A DNA stretch of 64,000 nt from UBA10365 sp041441915 (lineage in GTDB: Bacteria > Pseudomonadota > Alphaproteobacteria > Rhodobacterales > Rhodobacteraceae). Of this stretch, positions 45,177-54,702 are shown piece by piece; position 1 is the first letter of the stretch; every line of letters starts with the position of its first letter. Position numbers and translations under genes: made by a program. The DNA lies in NCBI GenBank assembly GCA_041441915.1, contig JASDRS010000013.1:7097-71096 (forward strand). Reading direction: 5' to 3'. Under the pieces are notes generated by a model that was not told the DNA's origin, did no database searches, and worked only from the letters and a program-made list of their open reading frames with translations.

Positions 45177-46187
45177 TTAATTGCCAAATGTGCCAACAGA
45201 TATTGTTTTAAAGCTTCCCGGAAGGTTCACTTCCAAAAGCTCCAATTTTGTGCTGGTTTGACTGTAGCTCGTGGCCATATGGGGTGGGGTCACAAAAGCG
45301 TCAACGGCAGACAAAAAGAACGGATTTTATCTTCGCTTTCAAGAAGCATTTGTCCTTGATATTACAAAGCTAATTAAAATATCGCCATCATGGCTGATCC
45401 AAGGTGCGGTTTGGCCAGCAAGGGGCAGCGCTGAAACAACGGATGCCAAATCTTTTGTGTTACTTTTGATGGTGGTGTCGCGGGCCTCAAAGCCCAGAAT
45501 GCGAAAAGGGACGAAATTGCCGCCTTTGCCTTGGCTAAAGACGAAACACTGACCTTGCCATAGGCGCTCGGTTTGGGCAGGGGCTTCTCGCGGTCAAACA
45601 TCGTGATATTGTCAGCCAGCACGTCTACATCAATCACTTCGATCGCGTCCGATGCCTCTAGCGCGGGATGGCGGATTTTGGGTTCCTGAATGGTGCAATC
45701 GCCCGCATGCCGGTGCTGGGAACCTTGGTCCTCATAGACCACATCGGCCCAGTCCTTGATAAAAAAGACCAGCTGAAAACCCACTTTGTGATAATGTAGC
45801 ATGTCTTGTACAGGGCCGCGGTCGGGTAAGCAAATATGTCTGGCGATAATAGAGCCGCCCAAGCGCGTCGAGATCAAATCACGGAAATGCATGCAGGACG
45901 CCCAATCACCCAAGGGGCTTGGGTGGCCAGTCTGCGCACCAAAAGGCGTGGTCGGTCGGAGACAAACCCAGGGGAGGGTCTAGGGGGGCAAATTTCAATG
46001 CGCGTACCATTGGGGCAATCAACAGCCGTGCGCCTTGGGCTAAATCATTAGGAATTTCAGTTAAGATGCGCAAAGTTCCTACCGCTAAGACGGCAGCGCG
46101 TTCAAGCCTAATACAAAGACCATGAACTGATATAACCGTAATCAGTGGATTACCAGCCAGATAAATTATATCAAACATGAAGCCCAA
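45177..46187 (-). pseudogene. Cupin-domain protein, frameshifted
   Basis: Minus-strand pieces of a two-cupin protein. The upstream piece ends MVRALKFAPLDPPLGLSPTDHAFWCADWPPKPL (to about 45906); a shift leads to CMHFRDLISTRLGGSIIARHICLPDRGPVQDMLHYHKVGFQLVFFIKDWADVVYEDQG and AGDCTIQEPKIRHPALEASDAIEVIDVDV. Another shift near 45560 gives FVFSQGKGGNFVPFRILGFEARDTTIKSNTKDLASV, and the last part reads SAVDAFVTPPHM and KLELLEVNLPGS before TAA 45177. The HYHK and IRH cupin metal residues are visible. At least three frame changes. The start is uncertain. Confidence 0.78.
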
Positions 46188-46440
46188 GCGTTAGGCATAA
46201 AAAGCCACATCTTCTATAAGATTTCCCTTGGGAAGACGAATTTAGCCACGCGGCTTTGTCATCTTGGGTCCGATTGCTTTTGGAGTTAATTTGCTACGAA
46301 GTTATCTCAATTTCAAGACTATTTTCATTGGCATAAAAGTGAATTACAAGAGAAATTAAAAGGTTAGTGCTTCGGTGCTTGGCGGTTAAATTAAAGTAGT
46401 TTAATATTAAAAAAATCTTATCAGGCGTGAGGGAAATATC

Positions 46441-48720
46441 ATGAGCGACCAAAAAAATGATGCTGCGCGCAAAGCGGCTCTTGATTATCATGAATTTCCA
46501 AAACCTGGAAAATTAGAAATACGGGCCACCAAACCCTTGGCCAATGGCCGAGATCTTGCTCGCGCCTATTCACCCGGCGTGGCTGAGGCCTGTTTGGAAA
46601 TCAAAGCCGATCCTGCGAATGCTAGTCGCTATACATCGCGCGGTAATTTGGTGGCTGTGGTCACCAATGGTTCAGCCGTGTTAGGGCTGGGAAATATTGG
46701 CGCGTTAGCATCGAAGCCTGTCATGGAGGGTAAGGCAGTTTTATTTAAGAAATTTGCGAATATTGATTGCTTTGATATCGAACTGAATGAGCCCGACCCC
46801 TATAAATTGGCTGATATTGTCTGCGCGTTGGAACCCACCTTTGGTGCCATCAATCTAGAAGACATCAAGGCCCCTGACTGTTTCATTGTTGAGGCAATCT
46901 GTCACGAACGTATGCAAATCCCAGTCTTTCATGATGACCAGCATGGCACTGCCATTGTTGTGGGAGCGGCTACAATTAATGCTTTATTGGTTAGCAAAAA
47001 GAAATTTGAGGATATTAAAATAGTTAGCACCGGCGGTGGATCAGCGGGGATAGCCTGTTTGAATATGCTGGTGAAAATGGGTGTTAAGCGTGAAAATATC
47101 TGGCTTTGTGACATCCACGGTCTGGTCTATGAGGGCCGTCGCGAGGATATGAATCCTGAAAAAGTCGCCTACGCCCAAAAAACTGATAAACGCGGTTTAG
47201 AAGAGGTGATCGACGGGGCTGATTTATTTTTGGGCCTGTCAGCGCCTGGGATCTTAACCATTGAGATGGTTACACGCATGGCGCCAAAGCCAATCATCTT
47301 TGCGTTGGCAAATCCTGAGCCAGAGATCTCGCCCCTTGAGATGGTCGAAGCCGTGCCCGACGCAATTATGGCTACAGGGCGTTCAGATTATCCCAATCAG
47401 GTCAATAATGTGCTGTGCTTCCCATTTATATTCCGGGGTGCGTTAGACGTTGGGGCGACTAAGATAAATGATGCAATGAAATTAGCCTGTATTTCGGAGA
47501 TTGCCGCCCTGGCCCGGGCCACCACCAGTGCCGAAGCCGCAGCTGCCTATCAGGGCGAACCCATGAGTTTTGGCCCAACTTATCTGATCCCAAAACCTTT
47601 TGATCCGCGATTAATGGGTGTTGTTGCCTGCGCTGTCGCAAAGGCCGCGATGGAAACAGGCGTGGCCACACGCCCCATTGAAGATTTGGAAGCCTATCGT
47701 GATAGCCTCGACGGGTCGGTCTTTAAGTCTGCCATGATCATGCGGCCCGTTTTTGAAGTGGCGCGCACCAGCAGTCGCCGCATTATCTTTGCCGAAGGCG
47801 AGGATGAACGCGTGTTGCGCGCAACCAGTGCTATTTTAGAAGAAATGACTGATAAGCCGATTTTAATCGGCCGCCCTGAGGTGATTGCGCAGCGCTGCCA
47901 AAGGGCTGGCTTGTCCATCCGTCCAGACCGTGATTTCGAAGTGGTTAACCCGCAGTCAGACAGTCGCTACCGGGATTACTGGCAAAGCTATCACCAATTG
48001 CTGGAACGCAATGGTGTTACACCCGACATTGCGCGCGCGATCATGCGCACCAACTCGACCGCCATTGCCGCGGTTGCGGTCCACCGCAGTGATGCAGATA
48101 GTATGATTTGCGGCACCTTTGGACAATATTTATGGCATCTAAACTATGTTAATCAAGTGCTCGGTGGTGACGAAAAGCTGCCCGTCGGCGCACTGTCTTT
48201 GATGATCCAAGAAGATGGCCCACTTTTCATTGCTGACACGCAGGTCAATGCAGTGCCCACGCCGCTACAAATTGCTGATACTATCTGCGGTGCCGCGCGC
48301 CATGCCCGGCGCTTTGGTGTGGAACCAAAAGTGGCCATGTGTTCACATTCCAACTTTGGTAATCTTGACACGGATTCAGGCCGACGCATGCGTGCAGCCC
48401 TAGAAATTCTAGATAATCGCTGCGTCGACTTTGAGTATGAAGGCGAAATGTCGGCCGATGCGGCGCTTGACCCAACCTTGCGCCAAAGGGTGTTTCCTGC
48501 AACGCGATTGGCGGGCGCTGCTAATATTTTGGTGTTTGCATATACCGATGCAGCTAATGTTGCGCGTAATATGCTGAAATACAAAGCCGATGGGCTGGAG
48601 ATTGGGCCAATCCTTATGGGCATGGCCAACCGTGCCCATATTGTGACGCCCGCGATCACGCCGCGCGGACTTTTAAACATGTGCGCCTTGGCTGGCACGC
48701 CAGTGAATCACTACGGATAA
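46441..48720 (+). CDS. maeB: NADP-dependent malic enzyme with phosphotransacetylase-like domain
   Basis: Oxidative decarboxylation of malate to pyruvate, supplying NADPH. 759 residues: malic enzyme domain (about 1-430) with SRYTSRGNLVAVVTNGSAVLGLGNIG, the metal/substrate region EDIKAPDCFIVE, FHDDQHGTAIVV, and NAD(P) fold VSTGGGSAGIAC; C-terminal Pta-like domain (about 435-759), present in MaeB but usually lacking transferase activity and acting as a regulatory acetyl-CoA sensor. ATG 46441 follows GTGAGGGAAAT. No partner gene. Confidence 0.96.
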   Translation: MSDQKNDAARKAALDYHEFPKPGKLEIRATKPLANGRDLARAYSPGVAEACLEIKADPANASRYTSRGNLVAVVTNGSAVLGLGNIGALASKPVMEGKAVLFKKFANIDCFDIELNEPDPYKLADIVCALEPTFGAINLEDIKAPDCFIVEAICHERMQIPVFHDDQHGTAIVVGAATINALLVSKKKFEDIKIVSTGGGSAGIACLNMLVKMGVKRENIWLCDIHGLVYEGRREDMNPEKVAYAQKTDKRGLEEVIDGADLFLGLSAPGILTIEMVTRMAPKPIIFALANPEPEISPLEMVEAVPDAIMATGRSDYPNQVNNVLCFPFIFRGALDVGATKINDAMKLACISEIAALARATTSAEAAAAYQGEPMSFGPTYLIPKPFDPRLMGVVACAVAKAAMETGVATRPIEDLEAYRDSLDGSVFKSAMIMRPVFEVARTSSRRIIFAEGEDERVLRATSAILEEMTDKPILIGRPEVIAQRCQRAGLSIRPDRDFEVVNPQSDSRYRDYWQSYHQLLERNGVTPDIARAIMRTNSTAIAAVAVHRSDADSMICGTFGQYLWHLNYVNQVLGGDEKLPVGALSLMIQEDGPLFIADTQVNAVPTPLQIADTICGAARHARRFGVEPKVAMCSHSNFGNLDTDSGRRMRAALEILDNRCVDFEYEGEMSADAALDPTLRQRVFPATRLAGAANILVFAYTDAANVARNMLKYKADGLEIGPILMGMANRAHIVTPAITPRGLLNMCALAGTPVNHYG

Positions 48721-48792
48721 TTAGCCGCCTCTTGACTTTATCGTTGCCAAAGGGTGTATCGGGCCATTAATTCGCCTTGGGAAGGGCCAAAC

Positions 48793-50571
48793 ATGAACGC
48801 GTATCGCAGTCATAATTGTACAGAGTTAAACAAAGCCCATGTGGGCAACGAGGTACGGCTTTCGGGTTGGGTGCACCGCGTGCGAGATCATGGCGGCGTT
48901 TTGTTTGTTGATCTGCGTGACCATTACGGCATCACCCAAGTGATAGCCGATAGCGATAGCCCCGCCTTTGTTGACATCGAAAAATGCCGAGCCGAATGGG
49001 TGATATCGATAGTTGGCAAGGTAAAAGTGCGTGATGAAAGCCTAGTAAATTCTAAACTTCCCACTGGCGATATCGAGGTTTATGCGTCCAGTTTTGAGCT
49101 TTTGGGCATGGCTGAAGAACTGCCGATGCCGGTTTTCGGTGAGGTGGATTATCCAGAAGAAACCCGCCTGACTTACCGCTTTTTAGATTTGCGCCGCGAA
49201 AAATTGCACGCAAATATGACGCTCCGGTCTAATGTGGTGCGTTCAATTCGCAATCGCATGTGGGATCAAGGGTTTAACGAATTTCAAACCCCAATCATGA
49301 CGGCTTCGTCGCCAGAAGGAGCGCGCGACTTTTTAGTGCCGAGCCGTCTGCATCCGGGAAAATTCTATGCGCTGCCTCAGGCACCCCAACAGTTTAAACA
49401 ATTGATCATGGTTGCAGGCTTTGACCGATATTTCCAAATTGCTCCTTGCTTTCGTGACGAAGACCCCCGCGCCGACCGGAGCCCAACCGATTTTTATCAG
49501 CTAGATATTGAGATGTCTTTTGTTGAACAGGAAGATATTTTCAACACGGTTCAGCCGGTTGTTCAGGGCATCTTCGAAGAATTTGGTAAAGGTAGGACAG
49601 TTTCGACCGAGTGGCCGCGCATTCCTTACCGCGACAGTCTGCTGATGTATGGGTCTGACAAGCCCGACCTGCGCAATCCAATAAAAATGCAGATCGTGTC
49701 TGAGCATTTCTTTGGTGGCGGCTTTGCCATCTTTGCAAATTTGCTCGAGCAAGAAGGTACGCAAATTCGTGCCATTCCTGCCCCAACCGGTGGGTCGCGC
49801 AAGTTTTGTGACCGCATGAATACATTTGCACAAAAAGAAGGTCTGCCTGGTATGGGCTATATCTTGTGGCGCAATGCGGAAGATAGCTCTGGCCTGGAAG
49901 CGGCCGGACCTTTGGCCAAGAATATTGGCCCCGAGCGCACTGAAGCGATTCGTCAGCAACTAGGCTTGGGCGTAGGCGATGCGGCATTTTTCTTGGGTGG
50001 GATGCCTGATGCTTTTGAAGCTGTTGCCGGGCGCGCGCGCAATGAAATTGGCCGTGAATTGGGTCTGACAGAAACGGATACATTCCGCTTTGCTTGGATC
50101 GTCGATTTCCCGATGTATGAGAAAACTGCCGAAGGCAAAATTGACTTCTCGCATAATCCCTTTTCAATGCCGCAAGGTGGATTTGATGCATTGATGGGAG
50201 ATCCACTGCAGGTTTATGCTTATCAATATGATCTGGCTTGTAATGGTTATGAGTTGATTTCAGGCGGAATTCGCAATCACAAACCTGAAATTATGTTCAA
50301 AGCTTTTGAATTGGCGGGCTATCCTGATTCCGAAGTTGAAAAACGATTTGGTGGTATGGTTAAGGCGTTCAAATATGGCGCGCCTCCGCATGGCGGGTGT
50401 GCTGCTGGGATTGACCGCATCGTGATGCTGTTAGCTGATGAGGCTAATATCCGAGAAGTGATCATGTTTCCAATGAACCAACGTGCCGAAGATTTATTGA
50501 TGGGCGCGCCTTCGGAACCGATGAATGAACAACTTCGCGACTTAAGCTTACGGGTCATTTCTCGCGATTAG
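48793..50571 (+). CDS. aspS: Aspartyl-tRNA synthetase
   Basis: Class II synthetase. ATG 48793 (codons for MNAYRSHNCTELN) follows GAAGGGCC; the longer reading from 48754 is not needed. 592 residues: anticodon-binding OB fold (VRLSGWVHRVRDHGGVLFVDLRDHYG), catalytic motif 2 FRDEDPRADRSPTDFYQLDIEMSF, a bacterial GAD insertion (about 290-420) and motif 3 GAPPHGGCAAGIDRIVMLL. It may be a non-discriminating enzyme that also charges tRNA-Asn; sequence alone does not settle this. Confidence 0.95.
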   Translation: MNAYRSHNCTELNKAHVGNEVRLSGWVHRVRDHGGVLFVDLRDHYGITQVIADSDSPAFVDIEKCRAEWVISIVGKVKVRDESLVNSKLPTGDIEVYASSFELLGMAEELPMPVFGEVDYPEETRLTYRFLDLRREKLHANMTLRSNVVRSIRNRMWDQGFNEFQTPIMTASSPEGARDFLVPSRLHPGKFYALPQAPQQFKQLIMVAGFDRYFQIAPCFRDEDPRADRSPTDFYQLDIEMSFVEQEDIFNTVQPVVQGIFEEFGKGRTVSTEWPRIPYRDSLLMYGSDKPDLRNPIKMQIVSEHFFGGGFAIFANLLEQEGTQIRAIPAPTGGSRKFCDRMNTFAQKEGLPGMGYILWRNAEDSSGLEAAGPLAKNIGPERTEAIRQQLGLGVGDAAFFLGGMPDAFEAVAGRARNEIGRELGLTETDTFRFAWIVDFPMYEKTAEGKIDFSHNPFSMPQGGFDALMGDPLQVYAYQYDLACNGYELISGGIRNHKPEIMFKAFELAGYPDSEVEKRFGGMVKAFKYGAPPHGGCAAGIDRIVMLLADEANIREVIMFPMNQRAEDLLMGAPSEPMNEQLRDLSLRVISRD

Positions 50572-50689
50572 TCGAAAGGCGGGGCTATGGAAAAAAAGAT
50601 CAAGTGCTTGAACTGGGCACTCTCTTTTCAAGTTAGTCGCCACTGCCTATTCCTTCGGGTATCATTATTAAAGGGGGCCATGTTATCTT

Positions 50690-51246
50690 GTGCCCTTTAA
50701 AGCGCACCGACCACGCGGCTGAACTTTGTGCCGCCTTTGGCCAAGCGCCCTACCTTTGGATCTACTTGTCTTATGGCCCCCTTGCCAATTCTGCCGATTA
50801 TGGTGATTGGATAGGCCAAAATACCGCCATAGATCACCCAGTTTTTTGCAATTATTGACCAGAGCAGCCAAAAACGGTGGGTGTAGCCTGCTATTTGAAT
50901 GTAAGCTCAAGTGTTGGCTCGATCGAGGCATGCCATTTCCGCCTAACGCCCATTTTTCAAAAACCCAAAGCGGTGATAGAGGCGATGTTTTTGATGACGC
51001 AGTGGACCCTTAGTAATGGCTATCGGCGCTGTGTATGGAAGCGATGCTTTAAAGCTGCCTTCTTAGCGTGCGGCAGCACGATTGGAATTGCCTTATGAGG
51101 GCGTGTTTAGGCAGATGTCGATCGCCAAAGGCCGTAACCGTGACACGGCTCGGTTTGCTGCGATAGATTGCGAATGGCCAAGGCTAGAGGTTACTTTTAG
51201 TGCCTGGTTAACAGACACAAATTTTAACTTCAATGGCGTAAGATAA
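50690..51246 (+). pseudogene. GNAT N-acetyltransferase (RimJ/RimL-type), frameshifted
   Basis: Forward-strand pieces match a GNAT protein in order: LKRTDHAAELCAAFGQAPYLWIYLSYGPLANSADYGDWIGQNTAIDHPVF (50698 on), a broken stretch, VACYLNVSSSVGSIEACHF, FQKPKAVIEAMFLMTQWTLSNGYRRCVWK, then after shifts RLELPYEGVFRQMSIAKGRNRDTARFAAIDCEWPRLEVTFSAWLTDTNFNFNGV to TAA 51244. At least four lesions. An intact homologue would acetylate an N-terminal or small-molecule amine. The N-terminal boundary is uncertain. Confidence 0.82.
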
Positions 51247-51623
51247 CGTTACTTTCCAACCTCACTAAGAATATTTTATCACTTAACAACCCAACTTTTT
51301 TATAAGTAAAATAGGTGCTTACGCGGGATTAGATAACCAATTTTCTAGGCTGTTAATAATTGTTCTATGAACTTGAGGCGTGCTAATAGTTTTGATTGGA
51401 CTAAAGAATATTATTGCGCTTTCGCAAAGAGTGCCAACCCTAGAAATTAGAGTGACAGTGCGGCATATTACCCATGATCTTCATTTAATGGAGCATGTGC
51501 TGATAAAATAGGCTATTGTTTAATCGAATTAAATCCCAGGAAAGTTTTGCATTTTTTTGGGAAAACTGGACCCTTGATTTGACCCACTTTGGAAAGCATA
51601 AGAAGTGATGGATAGGAGCGTAA
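51247..51623. other. Intergenic region upstream of mce
   Basis: 377 bp, AT-rich, with no gene or clear repeat that I can recognise. It presumably holds the mce promoter. Confidence 0.6.
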
Positions 51624-52031
51624 ATGATTGGAAGGTTGAACCATTTAGCCATAGCTGTGCCCGATCTTGACGTGGCCCGCGCACTTTATAGGGACATGTT
51701 AGGGGCAACAGTGGGGGCGCCCATGGATATGCCAGACCATGGGGTTCGCGTGGTCTTTATTGAATTGCCCAATACCAAAATAGAACTCTTACATCCACTG
51801 GGGGCCGCCTCGCCCATTGCGGAATTTTTAGACAAGAACCCCTTGGGCGGGATTCATCATATATGCTACGAGGTTGACGATATCTTGGCCACCCGTGATC
51901 ACCTGATCGCCCGTGGCGCACGGATTTTGGGGCCAACCGAACCTAATGTTGGGGCCCATGGAAAACCTGTGTTGTTTTTAAACCCCAAAGACTTTAACGG
52001 ATGCCTTATTGAATTGGAGCAAGCCACATGA
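51624..52031 (+). CDS. mce: Methylmalonyl-CoA epimerase
   Basis: Vicinal-oxygen-chelate fold enzyme that interconverts the two methylmalonyl-CoA epimers on the way from propionyl-CoA to succinyl-CoA, also needed in the ethylmalonyl-CoA pathway. 135 residues: RLNHLAIAVPDLDVARALY (first His ligand), IELPNTKIELLHPLG, GGIHHICYEVDDI (second His ligand) and a Glu in GCLIELEQ. Four-base ATGA overlap with the DUF1467 gene. Retained although prpE in the same window is dead. Confidence 0.93.
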   Translation: MIGRLNHLAIAVPDLDVARALYRDMLGATVGAPMDMPDHGVRVVFIELPNTKIELLHPLGAASPIAEFLDKNPLGGIHHICYEVDDILATRDHLIARGARILGPTEPNVGAHGKPVLFLNPKDFNGCLIELEQAT

Positions 52032-52312
52032 CCATTACAGCCGCACTCGTCCTCTTTGCTGTCGCGTGGTTTATGGTGTTTTTCATTATTCTGCCGCTCC
52101 GAGTGACGTCGCAGGCCGAAGCTGGCAATGTAGAGCCTGGAACGCCACGCTCGGCGCCCGCGGGTGATGTCGTGGCGCAAAAGGCGCGTCTGGCCACGTT
52201 GATCGCGATCATCGTTTGGGGGCTCTTGGTGGCTATTATCACCTCTGATTTCATCACCGTGCGAGACCTTGATTTTATGGGACGCATGGGGCCACCGGCA
52301 GTTGAAAATTAA
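52028..52312 (+). CDS. DUF1467 family membrane protein
   Basis: 94 residues with two membrane segments (about 4-26 and 58-78) and the family-typical AWFMVFFIILPLRVTSQAEAGNVEPGTPRSAP. It is coupled to mce by a 4-bp overlap, an arrangement found widely in Rhodobacterales. Function unknown; the constant linkage suggests a link to acyl-CoA metabolism or only to expression. Confidence 0.88.
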   Translation: MTITAALVLFAVAWFMVFFIILPLRVTSQAEAGNVEPGTPRSAPAGDVVAQKARLATLIAIIVWGLLVAIITSDFITVRDLDFMGRMGPPAVEN

Positions 52313-52356
52313 GCTGAGTGACTTGGACGAGCAAAGAATTGGTACGCCCTGTGGGC

Positions 52357-52935
52357 CTACCTCTCTAGCCAGTCGGTAATTTGAGCAATATCAGGGCGGG
52401 CGGTTTTGGGTGGAGTGGCCGTGACTGACCCCAAATGAACAATGCCCGAAATGGTTTCAAGTGGCTTAAGGCCAAATGCGCTTTGGGCAAAGTTGGGTTC
52501 ATGCGATACCCACCCTGAAAGCCAACATGCCCCAAAGCCAGCGGCTTGGGCGGCATTGGCCAGACCAATGCAAACGGCACCAGCAGATAGAACCTGTTCA
52601 ATTAACGGGACTTTTTCTATTTCCCTAGGGCTAGATACCACCACCACCGCCAGATTGCTAAAGTCAAACTGGCCATGAGCCTTAGCTGTCTTTACCGCAT
52701 CTACCCCAAGGTCTTGGGCATAGAGCTTGGCCATGCACGAAATGCGGGTCAGGGCAGGTTTTTTCAAAACAAGAAACCGCCAAGGCACCAATTTGCCGTG
52801 ATCTGGGCTGCGGGCGGCTATCGTCAAAAGTTTAGCAAGGAGCACGTCGTCTGGCACAGGCAGGCTTAATGAGCGGGCTGGATAGGAGTGGCGGTCACTT
52901 AAAAAATCTAGCACTTCTGGGTTAAAGTTCGGCAT
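52357..52935 (-). CDS. Nitroreductase-family FMN oxidoreductase
   Basis: 192 residues of the small YdjA-like class. FMN-phosphate motif SDRHSYPARSLSLP, ARSPDHGKLVPWRFLV, and a late GACWLSGW with LKPLETISGIVHLGSV. Flavin-dependent NAD(P)H oxidoreductase, substrate unknown. It follows no operon partner closely; the HDAC-like gene starts 60 bp upstream on the same strand. Confidence 0.87.
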   Translation of the reverse strand: MPNFNPEVLDFLSDRHSYPARSLSLPVPDDVLLAKLLTIAARSPDHGKLVPWRFLVLKKPALTRISCMAKLYAQDLGVDAVKTAKAHGQFDFSNLAVVVVSSPREIEKVPLIEQVLSAGAVCIGLANAAQAAGFGACWLSGWVSHEPNFAQSAFGLKPLETISGIVHLGSVTATPPKTARPDIAQITDWLER

Positions 52936-52995
52936 TAGCTTCTCTCTTTTGGGTAGTGCGGGTGAGGCTCACATTGGTCACAAGCCAATTATTTT

Positions 52996-54102
52996 TTATA
53001 AAAAAAGGTTTTCCATTTCGTCAATCAATGTGCTTACGAAATTGTCAAACCGTGCGCTGGGTTGGCGCTGGGCTAGAGTTTGTGCCATTGGGTCTGGCGC
53101 ACAGACGGCGCTTCGCGACAGTTCTTGCAAGACCCCATGGCCACAAAAGGGTACGTAGACCTCAGAATAGCCGCCCTCATGAACAAGGGTAAGACGCCCT
53201 TCGCACAGGTCGTGGGCGGCCTCCATCATCAGTTGTGTCATTTGGCGAAAAGTCTCGGCGGTGGCTAGGGTGCGCGACAACGGATCAACCGCCGCCGCAT
53301 CATAGCCGCAGGCCACAATGATTGCATCTGGCCCGTAAGCCTGCAAGGCGGGGATCACAAGGCGTTCAATTACTTCAATATAGTTACTATGACCACTGCC
53401 GGGGGGCAGAGGAATATTAATATTGGCGCCGAACCCAGCACCCGCGCCGCGGTCTTCGCAGTCGCCCGTATCCATTGGGTAGTTGCGTTCTTGATGTAGG
53501 CTGATGGTTAGGACATCATCACGGTCATAAAAGACCGCTTCGGTGCCGTTTCCATGGTGCACATCCCAATCCACAACTGCAATACGCTCCGTCATGCCCC
53601 TAGCCAAGGCGGATTCAATGGCGATTGCGATGTTATTAAGCAAGCAAAAGCCATTTGGAAATTCGGGCAAGCAATGATGCCCTGGGGGGCGCGACAAGGC
53701 ATAAGAGTTTTTTGCACTGCCAGTTAAAACATCATAAAACGCTGACTGCGCCAAGCCAGCTGAAAGAGCAGCTATCTCAAAGCCACCATGCGAAAATGGG
53801 GTTCGCAGACCAAGTTCGCCGCCCGGCCCATCCGAAAGCTCTTTAAATCGACGCAAAAAAGATTGCGGATGCACGCGCGCCAAATCGTCCCAATGAGCGG
53901 GTTCGGCTTGCTTGGCGTCAAGATCATGGATAAGGCCCGTGACATCCAACAGGTTTTTAAGGCGTCGCTTGGTCTCAGGATTTTCAGGCAATCCGCCCGC
54001 CAAAGGCTGTACCAAACCACCGACGGGCAGGGTAAATGCATAATTTCCACCCCCATGCCAGAAGCATTTTTCGTCCCAATAAAAAGCCGTTGTCACGGGC
54101 AC
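52996..54102 (-). CDS. HDAC-superfamily deacetylase (class II-like)
   Basis: 368-residue zinc amidohydrolase. Active-site features: RPPGHHCLPEF (the two catalytic His), VDWDVHHGNGTEAVFYD (zinc Asp and His), the second zinc Asp region ACGYDAAAVDPLSR, and a C-terminal EGGYSE. A GTG start at 54102 lies just after AGGAG; a second GTG 6 bp later is possible. Bacterial members deacetylate polyamines, acetoin-related compounds or protein lysines, and the substrate is not predictable here. The LAHC-like C-terminal region is normal. Confidence 0.88.
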   Translation of the reverse strand: MPVTTAFYWDEKCFWHGGGNYAFTLPVGGLVQPLAGGLPENPETKRRLKNLLDVTGLIHDLDAKQAEPAHWDDLARVHPQSFLRRFKELSDGPGGELGLRTPFSHGGFEIAALSAGLAQSAFYDVLTGSAKNSYALSRPPGHHCLPEFPNGFCLLNNIAIAIESALARGMTERIAVVDWDVHHGNGTEAVFYDRDDVLTISLHQERNYPMDTGDCEDRGAGAGFGANINIPLPPGSGHSNYIEVIERLVIPALQAYGPDAIIVACGYDAAAVDPLSRTLATAETFRQMTQLMMEAAHDLCEGRLTLVHEGGYSEVYVPFCGHGVLQELSRSAVCAPDPMAQTLAQRQPSARFDNFVSTLIDEMENLFL

Positions 54103-54702
54103 TCCTGTTGCAGTTCTTGTTTAGCGCTTCTAGTGAAGTTTAAGCACAAGTTTCGTGTCACGCCAGAAAATTCGGCTATTCTAGAGGCGTCAGTAAGGGT
54201 GATAGGTTAGGTTTAAGAGGTTGCAGTGTGACCTTGAATTTGATGAGATGGGGCATGCCGTCTGGCATCAGGCGATATCACAAGAATAAGAGTTTTAAGT
54301 AGTTGGTTTTAGAAGTGACCGTGTGGCAGTTTTACTAGTCTGGCAGAATTTGAGGATGATGACGTTAATCACCTGATGCGTGGATGGGGCTTAGCAGAAT
54401 GTTGTGTGTTTTGAGGGCAAACCGTATTTCCGCAAAAGCTCTCACAAAATTGCATCGAATTTTGAATCGGAGCAATAGTGTTTGGATTTCATAAGATTTT
54501 ACACTTGTCATGATTTTGACGATCGAGGAATACGAAAAATATTCATTATAAACAATTTAATAATGTAATTAATTTAATATTGATGTCCTTCTCGTCATGA
54601 AATTTTTTTAAAAATAAATAATTGTCAATTTGCTGACAGATGAGTTGAATTTTTTGAAAATATATGAATATAAGATCATAGATTAACAAGGCATTTTTAT
54701 AA
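54103..54702. other. AT-rich region upstream of the sigma-54 activator
   Basis: 600 bp without a recognisable gene. The part from about 54480 is very AT-rich with long A and T runs, compatible with a promoter and nucleoid-protein binding. It also contains a dyad (listed separately). The composition differs from the flanking genes and marks the left edge of the flagellar block. Confidence 0.5.
54623..54638 (+). promoter_or_regulatory. TGTCA-N6-TGACA dyad upstream of the flagellar activator
   Basis: Perfect 5-bp inverted repeat TGTCA / TGACA with a 6-base spacer, 64 bp before the activator's ATG, inside AT-rich DNA. It has the geometry of a dimeric regulator's operator; no regulator can be named. 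Confidence 0.3.
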
